Assembly (NCBI GenBank): GCA_020809705.1
Contig: CP085830.1
Location: forward strand, 1,674,001 to 1,738,000
Reading direction: 5' to 3'
Length of the DNA: 64,000 nt
DNA from: Calonectria ilicicola
Taxonomy: Eukaryota > Ascomycota > Sordariomycetes > Hypocreales > Nectriaceae
Positions 32,915-42,630 of this stretch are shown here, one piece after another. The notes under the pieces are model-generated. The model was given only the letters and a program-made list of their open reading frames with translations, made no database searches and was not told where the DNA came from. Every line of letters starts with the position of its first letter. The first letter of the stretch is position 1. Both the position numbers and the translations under genes were made by a program.

Positions 32915-34445
32915 GGCTATAATGCCCTGTTCTGATGTGGTCTAAATGCTCTAGGAAGACAAAAAAGAATGGTAAAAGGCATGGCGAAACAGGCTTCTAG
33001 TCGACGGGAAGGAATTTGGATTATATAAAAAAACCGATGAAATCATCCTCTTATCCCGAGACAACTTCTTTCCTCCAGTAAGACAAGCAAAGTTTCCGAG
33101 CAAGCTGGCGGGGCCCCGTGCCACGCCAACCCACACGCCCGGTACACTGCCTAGGGCGCATACACTAATTGCCCTTTTGAGAATACGATTACCCCATTCG
33201 GGACCGCTGTGATCGCCCACCGCGTGCGCCGTCACAAAAGGCCCAGCGCCCACACATTCCTGTACTATGTATGTGCAACTCCATCACATTGTACTTTGGC
33301 TACCCAGTCGCAGATGGGGAAGTTCGTGTCAGCATTTAGGCCAACTTGTGGGTTGTCGGCCTTAAAGGCGGAAACGACTGCGTGGCGCCAGCACGGAGCA
33401 CTGTTGGCCCGAGACATTGCGTGTCACTGGGCCATGATGCGATCTGTCAGGCTATACGACTGTAGATCCGCTAGATATCTATCTAAAATCTGTCCTTGGC
33501 GGAGGCTCCGCAAACTATGCGCCTTCCAAATAAAGTCTCTTGCTTTCTCGAATTGCCTAGGCTGGCCAGTTAGCCGGTCTTGGGTTCATCGTATGTAGCC
33601 TTCCAATCTAAGGAAGATTCCTTTGGCGGGTAAAGGTGGGCGTTGCGATCCACGAATCCCAATTTCCCACATCTGAGTTTAGCGAGACGACGGGCGGGCA
33701 ATCCGGATCGGGTTACGAATTGCCTCAAGTTGCAATGAGGCAGAGACAAGGCTCAAAAAAAATTGCTTGGCCAGGTGTCCCAATTTGGGCATTCGTCCTG
33801 CGGCGCCCAGCGGGCTCTGGGGTGTAATTACCATTATTTTATTCGCCGGGCCACTTGGAGCAAGGAACGGTTCCAGAACAAATCTAGAAGGGGGGAGAGA
33901 AGGAAAATATCTAGATGAGATGTTGTAATGATGGAAGCAAATGTGTGTTCTATAGATATTCCATCAGGTTACCAAATGTCTGGTCAGGCCATGTTTGGTG
34001 TGTCTCGCATAAACTCAAAAGCCTGATGGGGCGACGTTGTGATGGGAGTCCACACACACCTCTGGCTCATGTGGGTGAAAGAATCTATGGAACACGGCGT
34101 CAATTTCTATCCGAATATTAAGAAGTAAAGAATTCCAGCAGCAGGAATAACTCTTAAAAAACACATATTAAAATTATCCGGTTTTTTTTATCCGGTTTTA
34201 ATATTCGTTGAGAATTATTTTCCCCCATCTTTTTTCCACCTCCATCAACATCCACATATGCTTCCCACAATGCCCTGATGCCCCGATCATACCAAAAATT
34301 GGCACCCCCACCCCACCTTGGCACCCGGTGCCATGGCCCCTCCATCCAAAATTCAGTCACCCCGAACCCCGCGATGACTTCAAAAATGTGCCAGGCCAAG
34401 AAAAAAATTTACTTTACAAATCAAAACCCGCTATAGGCCTGCACC
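32915..34445. other. divergent spacer between monooxygenase and DPH2
   Basis: About 1.5 kb, with a short direct repeat (ATCCGGTTTT) near 34175-34200. No gene seen. Confidence 0.5.
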
Positions 34446-36062
34446 ATGTCCTCCGACCTGGCCGCGCCGCCCGTCCTGTCGACGCCCGAGGACAACATTC
34501 TCGAAATCGAAACCCCCGCCCCCGATGACGTCCCCAAGTCGACCCTCTCCGACGATGCCCTCAGAGCCACCTACGAGATCGCCCGCACCGCCGACGAGAT
34601 CCGCGCCGGAGGATGGCGTCGCATAGGCCTGCAGTTCCCAGACTTTATGCTGGTCGACTCCTCGCGCATCGTCGAGACCCTCGGCAAGGAACTTGGCCCC
34701 GTGGAGGACGGCGGCGCTGAGAGGAGAATCTACGTTTTAGCAGACAGCAGCTACAGCGCGTGCTGTGTGGATGAGGTTGCAGCCGAGCATGTCGCAGCTG
34801 ATGTGGTAGTGCATTATGGAAGAACATGTTTGAGTCCGACGAGCCATCTGCCAGCCATTTACGTTTACACGAGCCGCAACCTCGATTACGAACCCACCAT
34901 GGCAGAGATTGAAAAGGAATTCAGCGACAAGGAAACCAGGCTCGTCGTCATGGCCGACCTCCCTTACCAGAACCACGTCTCCAAGTTGGTCGAACTACTC
35001 AACGACAAGGGATACAGCAATGTGGTGGCGACAGACGTGATACGTGATCCAGCAGCCCTCATCCCAAATCGACGGATACTTGGGGAATCCATGGACGACG
35101 ACCACTGGAAGTCTTACTCTCTCATTCACATCTCCGACCCCCCAGCTGCCCTTCTTCTCGCCCTCCAGTCCCGCTTCGCCTCGCTTCACATCCTGTCCAC
35201 GCCCTCGGCCGAAACGCCAACCCTCACAAATCCCACCATCCGAACCATGGGCGCCCTCCGCCGCCGCTTCGCCAAGGTCCTCTCCCTCGCCTCGGCAGGT
35301 GTCATTGGAATCCTAGTTAACACACTGTCCGTATCCAATTATCTCTCGTCTATCAACCTTCTCCGCGAAAAGATTGCCAAGGCCGACAAGAAGAGCTACA
35401 CGGTGGTGGTGGGCAAGCTCAACCCCGCAAAGTTGGCCAACTTTGCCGAAATAGAGGGCTGGGTTGTAGTCGGATGCTGGGAGAGCGGCTTAGTCGAGGA
35501 AGACGCAGGTTACTGGAGGCCCGTCATTACCCCCTTTGAGTTGGAGGTCGCCTTGATGAGTGAGGAGGAGCGCATTTGGGGTGGGGAGTGGTGGGGAGGC
35601 ATTGAGAAGCTTCGTCTGGAGGAGCTCGGCGAGGAGAAGAAAGTGCCGGAGGCGAATGGAGCGGATCACCAACAGGAAGATTCCGAGCCAGTTCTTGATG
35701 ATGTTCCTGGTGGTGTGGAGGGAGAGGAATCCGCGGCCCCCGAGTTCGATCTCCGCACCGGCAAGCTCGTTAGCCACAGCCGCCCCATGCGACTACCAAT
35801 TCACAAAGCCAGCACGGAATCCGAGACTACTTCCAACGGAACTAGCGGGGCCAAGCAATCGGAAGCATTGATCAAGCGGACAGTGGGCGAACTGGCAAGC
35901 ATCAATGGCGTCGCCAGCCCCGGTGCCGAGTTTCTCCGGTCGAATAGAACATGGCAAGGTCTAGGAAGCGACTTTGACAACGAAACCAGCACCGTGATCG
36001 AAGAGGGACGCAGCGGGGTGGCCCGAGGTTACCACGTTGGCGAGGATGCGGATCGACATTAA
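34446..36062 (+). CDS. dph2: diphthamide biosynthesis protein 2
   Basis: One exon of 538 residues, typical for fungal Dph2. The segment RRIGLQFPDFMLVDSSRIV near residue 60, then YVLADSSYSACCVDEVAA, VVHYGRTCLSP and, in the last third, VVVGCWESG place it in the DPH1/DPH2 family. Dph2 pairs with Dph1 and helps its iron-sulfur cluster transfer a 3-amino-3-carboxypropyl group from S-adenosylmethionine to a histidine of elongation factor 2, the first step of diphthamide formation in the cytosol. The visible Cys residues in the CCVDE, RTCLS and GCWES segments are candidates for cluster ligation. A long acidic, low-complexity tail with EQED-like stretches follows. The gene is intact and unlinked to its partners here. 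Confidence 0.95.
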   Translation: MSSDLAAPPVLSTPEDNILEIETPAPDDVPKSTLSDDALRATYEIARTADEIRAGGWRRIGLQFPDFMLVDSSRIVETLGKELGPVEDGGAERRIYVLADSSYSACCVDEVAAEHVAADVVVHYGRTCLSPTSHLPAIYVYTSRNLDYEPTMAEIEKEFSDKETRLVVMADLPYQNHVSKLVELLNDKGYSNVVATDVIRDPAALIPNRRILGESMDDDHWKSYSLIHISDPPAALLLALQSRFASLHILSTPSAETPTLTNPTIRTMGALRRRFAKVLSLASAGVIGILVNTLSVSNYLSSINLLREKIAKADKKSYTVVVGKLNPAKLANFAEIEGWVVVGCWESGLVEEDAGYWRPVITPFELEVALMSEEERIWGGEWWGGIEKLRLEELGEEKKVPEANGADHQQEDSEPVLDDVPGGVEGEESAAPEFDLRTGKLVSHSRPMRLPIHKASTESETTSNGTSGAKQSEALIKRTVGELASINGVASPGAEFLRSNRTWQGLGSDFDNETSTVIEEGRSGVARGYHVGEDADRH

Positions 36063-36421
36063 AAGCAAAATGATACCATGGGATAAGTGGTTTGTAAATG
36101 ATTTGACACAACATGTATATAACTGGATTTGTAGTTGGGAGGCTCTGGCAAAAACACATCAAAAGCATGCACATTTCAAACAACTCACGCTCCATTTCAA
36201 TTGTTACAGTAAATGACACTCGGTGTCAACAGCTTTGTGTATTAGGGAACCCACGGAAACCAACTAGCCATGCATGGCAGACAGAAACTCGCTAACAACC
36301 GGCCGAGCTTAAACTCCCGCAGGCGGAGAACTCCATACAACGGCCAAGAGCTTTCTCTCTCTTTCAATCATTTTTTTCCCTTTTGTTGGTCTGGTGGAGA
36401 CTCTTTCGCGTTTCCTTAGAT
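36063..36421. other. convergent 3' spacer
   Basis: About 360 bp between the DPH2 and lectin stops, presumably both 3' UTRs. Confidence 0.5.
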
Positions 36422-37394
36422 TTACCTGACGCGCTCAAATCGCCACTGCTGGTTCTTGCCCCCGTGGTACTCGTAGGCAATGATGCGCGAGCCGGAAACG
36501 GGCTTTCCAAACTCGATATCGGCGACTAGATCGTGGTCATCTGCGCTTCGAATGACACTAAACACTTGTGAGCTTCTTTCTTTTTTAAGGGGAAGGGCGG
36601 GGGGGGAGCTTACGCAGTGCCATCGCCCTGCTCCTCAATGTACCACTGCTCCTGATCGTAGCTTGCCGGGAAAGACGAAGAGGCTCTCAGCTGGCCATTC
36701 TGGTATCCTACAAAGCTCATTAGATCCATCGCTCTCACTTAGAGCTAAAGGGGTGCTGCGGTTTATTTCTTACCTGGGGATGTGGCCCATGTGCCGGTTG
36801 CAAGATTCTTAAAGGCATAGGCACTGCCAAAGCGATTGACGACCCATTTCTGGTTCGGTCCGCCATGGAATTTGCTAGATCCAGTCAGCATGAAATACAT
36901 GGCATTTGGGCTGGTTTCGGGGGGTAATCGTACTATGCAAGAAGTCCTCCGTCTGGCTGGCTCGCGGCAAGATCAACGACGAGGCTAGAGTCCAGAGCGC
37001 TTCGGATGTAGTAAACCTTTCCTTCGTAAAGCTGTATTACAGCAAAACATAAAATCATTAGTATCTCCACGTAGATAAGAAAGGGGATTTGGTTCCTCGT
37101 ACAGCCTGCAGGTATCAAGTTAGTATACAATAATAGACAACTTGTTCGGATTCTAGCTGGGAAATACTTACGGTCTATAAAGTCTCTCGTGTCAGCTCAC
37201 TGCAAGTAATCAGTCAACCTTGGACAACGGGTGCCATATTCTTACCGGCTGGGAAGTCTTCACAAGTTAGCTAAGATTACAAAATCTGTGGCAACACTTA
37301 CTCTCTTGTCAACCTCAATATCCTTGCTCACATCGGCAACTGGGCTGGCAACAGCAAGCCCAATAAGAGCGGTCAAAATGGTAAAGGCCTTCAT
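36422..37394 (-). CDS. secreted ricin-type beta-trefoil lectin-like protein
   Basis: The ATG at 37394 starts MKAFTILTALIGLAVAS, a signal peptide, followed by a Lys-Arg (VDKR) site that could be cut by a Kex2-like protease. Downstream exons code for a ricin-B-type fold with three QxW motifs: NQKWVV, EQWYI and NQQWRF. The repeated phrases YIRSALDSSLVVDL and VIRSADDHDLVADI show internal symmetry. At least four short introns are needed, among them one between LLAY and KFHGG (TA then C), one at SPGYQNG, and one at DGTAVIRS. The junctions between VDKR and LYEGK are uncertain: a short exon TSQP with one longer intron works, but microexons are possible. Such proteins bind galactose-type sugars. The stop is TAA at 36424-36422. 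Confidence 0.75.
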
Positions 37395-37500
37395 TTTCGC
37401 AATTGAAGTTGATGTATTAGAATTAAAGAGTCTGAATGCTTTCCTGAAGAATGATGCTGCGATGAAGATAATATCATGAATTGGAGCAGCAGCATGCAAG

Positions 37501-37510
37501 CTATATATAC
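37501..37510 (-). promoter_or_regulatory. TATA-box candidate for the lectin gene
   Basis: The minus strand reads GTATATATAG about 110 bp before the ATG at 37394. Confidence 0.45.
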
Positions 37511-38181
37511 TGAAAACTACTGCGTCCGTCCACCCATCGTTCAATCGATGATTATTCCGACCGGATGTTTTCTCATTACTTTCCATTCCGTAATTTGCCT
37601 ACATCTCACGACGCACTTGAGGGGTTTGAGACCCAGTAGAGCATTTTTCAACTCGGAGCTGAAAAGTGAACCCTAGCTAATGGCATGCCATGCCGTCTTG
37701 GAGTTGTGTTTTACAATCACTGCTTACTCTCACATGGGAGCGCTCGAGCACCAAACGAGACAAAAAAGGGCAAAAATAAAGTATTCGGGTGCTTCGGCCC
37801 TTTTCGGGGGATCCATACATGGGCATGTCCGAAAAAAAGGAACACTGTCTCGTCTCACATGGCGAGCTTGGGGAAGCGAATAGCGTGGCTCGAGTAGAAA
37901 GGAATGCTCAACTCGGCGGTGGAATGGCCGCATGCCCCCATCAAGAAATATTCACTGCTCATCAGACAAAGTAAGAGACCTTGTCAGCATTTCCCGCCTC
38001 ATGCCTGCATAAGTCAAATGCAACACAATGCGGAGTCTGAACGAGGTGTTTTTGCTGCATTGTTTCTCCGTTCAGCCCTAGTGGACACAAAAGGTGGTTC
38101 AACATGCGGGGGAAGTGAAACAGTTGATGGCAACAGTCTAGCAAGAGTCGGGCGAAAACAGAATACAATTCGGTCAAAATG

Positions 38182-38197
38182 TATATATATATATATA
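38182..38197. repeat. TA microsatellite
   Basis: Eight TA units in an intergenic spacer. Confidence 0.85.
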
Positions 38198-38353
38198 ACG
38201 TAATATAGATATATACAAGCTGAATATGGCAAAGAATAGCAAGGACGTGGTGGCTCCATTGTGGCTCCAGCGCACCGCGTCCATGATATCATAGCAAGAT
38301 GCATCAAGTTAGTTGTGATCCATATTGATGCATGGCAAGGATCCAGGAGGATG

Positions 38354-38369
38354 AAAAAAAAAAAAAAAA
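38354..38369 (+). repeat. A16 tract
   Basis: Sixteen consecutive A bases in intergenic DNA. Length may be imprecise in any assembly. Confidence 0.8.
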
Positions 38370-39002
38370 GAACATGAGACAATTGCGGGATAAAACAATG
38401 TCGTTCTGCCCCATTCTCAATATGTATTTATTAATAATAAAAGAAAAGAATGGCATCATATTTATCCGATTGTGTTTTGGAGCTATGCGGGCCTGGAACA
38501 ATTCTGCTCGGATCGCAACTAATTTTCTTCAAACCAGTCCACATTCAGCAGCCTCTCGCCAACAGGCAGCAGCGGTGTCACATTGAACAACACTACGCGC
38601 CAGACTAGACAATGCCAAGTCTCGTTTATTTCAGCTAGCTTGCGTTGGGCAGAAATGCCAACAACACCGCTAGATCAAACAATCGGTGACGGGCGCGGCG
38701 TTCACGTTCGGGATCGGCATCGTTATGTGTTGCGTCTTAATCATTTATCCTCATTGGCTCGTATCACTAAATACTAAGTGCGCTACTAGGAGACATTGGT
38801 TCCGCCATCAGGCCTTCCAGAGGCCCATACCGTGACCAAAGGAGATCGCATCCAGCTGTCCAAAGAATATCCTCCCCACACAAGCTCGATAAAAGGGAAA
38901 TCGTCTAGGGAAATAATAATCCTCGAAATCCGTCCTTTTGCTTCTATTCATTAAGAAGCTCGCGTGCTATCCATCCACTCATTCGTCCTTTCACCAAAAG
39001 CA

Positions 39003-39018
39003 TATGTATGTATGTATG
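39003..39018 (+). repeat. TATG microsatellite
   Basis: Four TATG units in the 3' flank of the MARVEL gene. Confidence 0.8.
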
Positions 39019-39419
39019 TATAAGTCATCATCCAGTCCTGGAGCTCTACAGCTTCGAAGAGCTACATCAGGTAAGAGCTCCAGGCAGGGGTTGCCTTGCT
39101 TCCTCCACGTCATCATTGCACGGACTGTATCTCATTGAGTCCAATCTACTCGTACCTTAATATCCAAATCGCAAAAAAATCAGGTCGTTAGGGGCTTCGC
39201 GAACAAAAAATGTGGGTCGTCGCTTCATCATTAGTGTCTTGTATAAAATCGTTGATGGGGCAAGCTTCATGAAGCTGCCTTTCTCTCTAGCGCCAGCTCG
39301 AAATGCTCCGGCCGGGTCGGGCGAGTGTAACACAGCCGTAGTCGACTCGTGTCGAATTGATTGATGAAAGGGGGGCTTTACTCGTTGGGTTTTTCGTAAT
39401 AAAACGCTCCTGATCAATC

Positions 39420-40187
39420 TTAGACGTAGACACGGCGGTGAGGGCTGCGGTGGCTGTAGCGAGATCCAGAACCGGAGCGGCTACGACCACTTCGGTGCGA
39501 GTGGCGCGAAGAGTGGTGGGACGAGCGAACAACAACCTTGCGCTCGTGGCCGCCACCAATGCGACCACCATGAGCAAAAGCGACCATGGAAGTGACGAAG
39601 AAGAGGATGGTGTTGATGATGGCAAAAGCCCAGCAGGCCTTGAGCATGGCGCACGGCTTGTCTGTGTTCCAGTTGTAGTCAGGGCCCGTGACCGTGACAT
39701 CGCCGATGCGGTAGGTCCAGTTCGAGTCGCGAGTAATGGACGTGCAGTCGGCGTAGCGAATGCCGCGCAGGTACCACACGGCAGCAATCAGGGCGCCGAC
39801 GAAGCCGAGGTCAATCAGACCGACAAAGAAGGCGTTGGCAGATGAGCGGTGGTAGGAGAAGAGGGTGAACATGGCCCAGGCAAGGGCGAGCACGGACACA
39901 ATGAAGAGGACGAGGATCGAGTCGGGCGTCAGGGCGTTTTCCTTGTTGAAGCCGTCCACGAACCAGGCGAGCATGCCCATAGTCGGAATCTATTGTGCCG
40001 AGACGGTCAGTAAGAGAAAAGCAAAGAAAAACCAACAAAAGAAAAGGTCTGGAGGGAGAGTTTGCTGCAGCAGGAGCAGCATCTCTGACCAGCATACATG
40101 GTGCGCCATGTACGTTCAAATGGATTGACCTACCAGAGTGACGATCTGTAAGATCCGATTAAACACAAAGATGAGTGCGAAAAACAT
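39420..40187 (-). CDS. MARVEL-domain membrane protein
   Basis: Two exons read leftward, 40187-40134 and 39989-39420, give 207 residues. The first exon (MFFALIFVFNRILQIVTL) and the start of the second (IPTMGMLAWFVDGFN) form TM1. Further helices are SILVLFIVSVLALAWAMFTLF, NAFFVGLIDLGFVGALIAAVW and ACWAFAIINTILFFVTSMVAF, giving the four-helix MARVEL layout. The tail of about 50 residues is rich in His, Arg and Ser (HSSRHSHRSGRSRSGSGS) and likely cytosolic. Fungal MARVEL proteins such as Nce102 organise plasma-membrane domains (eisosomes) and are linked to unconventional export. A second, shorter member lies at 51.3-51.9 kb on the same strand. Confidence 0.85.
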
Positions 40188-42630
40188 TGTGGCGGGTGCT
40201 TTGGAGCAAAGTCAATTCCAACGAATGATTCTTCTTCTTCTGTTGCTTCTGGAAAAACAAAAAATTATAAAAAAAAGACGAAGTTCGAGAAAGCTGCAGG
40301 AGAGGTGTAGTAGTAGGTAGGTGTGGTGTGGGTTTGCGACGGCAAAGTCGGGAGCACACGCGAAGCGGAGACGCGGGGAGGGCGAGGGAGAGGGAGGGAG
40401 AAGAGAGCACAAAAAAGAGGTGAGACGGGATGATGATGCAGCCAAGCCAACGCGGCCTATCACGAGTGCATGTACAAGCTAGCTGCGCGATGAGGTGTAT
40501 CTGAGCTGTCTGGTCTGGTCTAGTGACTTTTGAAGCAAATCACAATCATGTAAGGCGGGCAGCAGCAGCAGCAGCAGTAGTAGGGAAAGGAAGCAGGAAA
40601 TGGCCGCCGTGCATGATGGAGGGCGGGATTCTTTTTGTATTGGGCTGGGGTTGTCTCTTTGGGCCTCTGTCAGTCAGTCCTCTCTGGTGCCGGTGTGTGC
40701 TAAAAAGCTTGGATCTTGGGTTGATTGCATGGATGCAAGCTGAATTGGATGCAGCCTTCTTGGAGGGGGAAAAACTGCGAGGCTGGGGTTTCGCTGTTTG
40801 CGCGCGGGGCCAATGGGCGCTGCCAGAGTGCTGAAGCGTGCTGGGATCCCAGTGGGGGCAGTGGGGTATCACAGGCAGGGGTGCCCGTGGCTGCGTGGAG
40901 CGTGGAGCTAGCTAGCGTGCAGTTGGGCGTTGGAAGCTCCGCGAGATTTGTGTGGTCGGACAGGGCCCGAATCGAGCAAAAGAGGAGCCTGCCCTGTCTA
41001 ACTTGTCTAATTCTGTAACGGGAACGGGAAAGCCAGTGATGTGCAACCGGGCGATTCGACTATCTTGATCCCGAGGCCCTTCTTGGCGGGATCCCAAAGA
41101 GACAAGTGCCATCACAATGGCGGCGTTAATCCAGGAGGTTGGACCATTCATCACCGTCTATCTCTCTTTTTCTGCTCTTCCTCCTTCTCTTTTCACATTC
41201 AGCCGGGCTGGCTAGCTGGATGCACCCAAAGTCCCAAACAACCAGTTCTTGTTCCCCCGGACATGACCGCTTGGATAAAAAAAAAAAAAAAGATTAGCCC
41301 TGGCCAACCCACCAATCACGACCCGAGCGCAAACGGGAACGTGGTCACCGTCGTAGTTCGCAGGCCTGTTCTAGACGCCAAGGTCTTCCCTTCCTGGCCA
41401 TCTCGGGCTTACACGAACCCAGCTAAAAAGAGAGGGATAAAAAAAAAAATTGGTCAAACTCAGGGCCAGGGTCGTGCCCAGTTTCGACCGAGCTCCGTTT
41501 GTTCGTTCGTTCGTCTCGTCTTCTCTCCGAATCGACGGATCCCCGGGACGACCAGGTAGGTGTGTTAACATAGTGACGTCGTCGATGCGGCGCGCACGTT
41601 TCCACGTTGCCATCGGCCCTGGGCCAGTGCGCCGGCCTTGTTAAATGAAGGGTTTAATGCACCGATTGTCCTGTGCCTGGATGCCATTGCACCTCTAGCG
41701 AGGGCAGCGTAACCTTTTTTCTTCGTCTCCCTCACCCATCCAAAGACATGCCACCGTTTACCGCTGACATGTCTCGCCACGCCGTTGGTGATGGTGGGGT
41801 GGAGTGCATGTGAGAGCAGCGGGCTTACGACGTCATAAAAATGGCGGGGCTGGGATACACACACACACACATCAAGAGTCAAGAAACCGCTCACATCCAA
41901 AGCAGTAAAAGAATAAAAAAAAAATGGCTGGCTGGGCAACATGAAAGCTGTAGCAGACAAATAACCAGCCAAAGGCTTTAATCTAATTAAATTGCTGTTT
42001 AAAAAATGGCTCTCCTGCTTTTCCCAATGCCACCCTTGATCCCCGTCTCAGAGCTCTCCCCGAGCTTCCCCCTCCCTCAAGCTCGAGCTCGTGGTATTAG
42101 CTCCCTGCCTGCTGCTACGCCACGCATAATGGCCTCCCGGGAGCACATCGGTATTACGTGCATATCCCGCTATCCAACGACTTCCTCTAACCAGATGCAC
42201 GATCCACCCGCAGAGAAACCCTTCCATCAGGCCTCTCCCTCTCCCTCCTCTTGTCTCCCCGCACCGGCGTTTCAAAACGTTTAATGGGAGGCGGGAATAC
42301 CGAAAGCTCCCCCTCCTGCTCTCTCCTCTTGGGCCGGCAGTTGAAACTCTCGCGCCGGGTCCGTGGGGCTCACTTCAATTAATGCGTTTGATCCTTGGCT
42401 GGTCCGGACGAACACGCACAGACTGCTACTTCTTCTTGAATGAACAGGCATCTTGTAATAAGTTTTATGCAAAATCCCATCTCGGTTCGAATTCCTCTTA
42501 TTTTTTTTTTCTCCAAGGGACAGTCTTCCCATCCCACCCTATCATATCTTCATGAAGCGAAATTACATACATATGCGTTACTGTACACACCATTTACACC
42601 CCAGTTCCCCAACTCCAGCTCTAGCGTAGC
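40188..42630. other. long spacer with simple repeats
   Basis: About 2.4 kb, probably the MARVEL promoter and 3' UTR of the gene at 42631. It contains CAG triplets near 40560 and (AC)7 at 41857-41870. No gene can be supported. Confidence 0.5.
41857..41870 (+). repeat. AC microsatellite
   Basis: Seven AC units in intergenic DNA. Confidence 0.8.

Larger units (their letters stand above)
37511..39419. other. gene-poor spacer with simple repeats
   Basis: About 1.9 kb with only short unsupported frames. It contains (TA)8 at 38182-38197, an A16 tract at 38354-38369 and (TATG)4 at 39003-39018. Confidence 0.5.
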
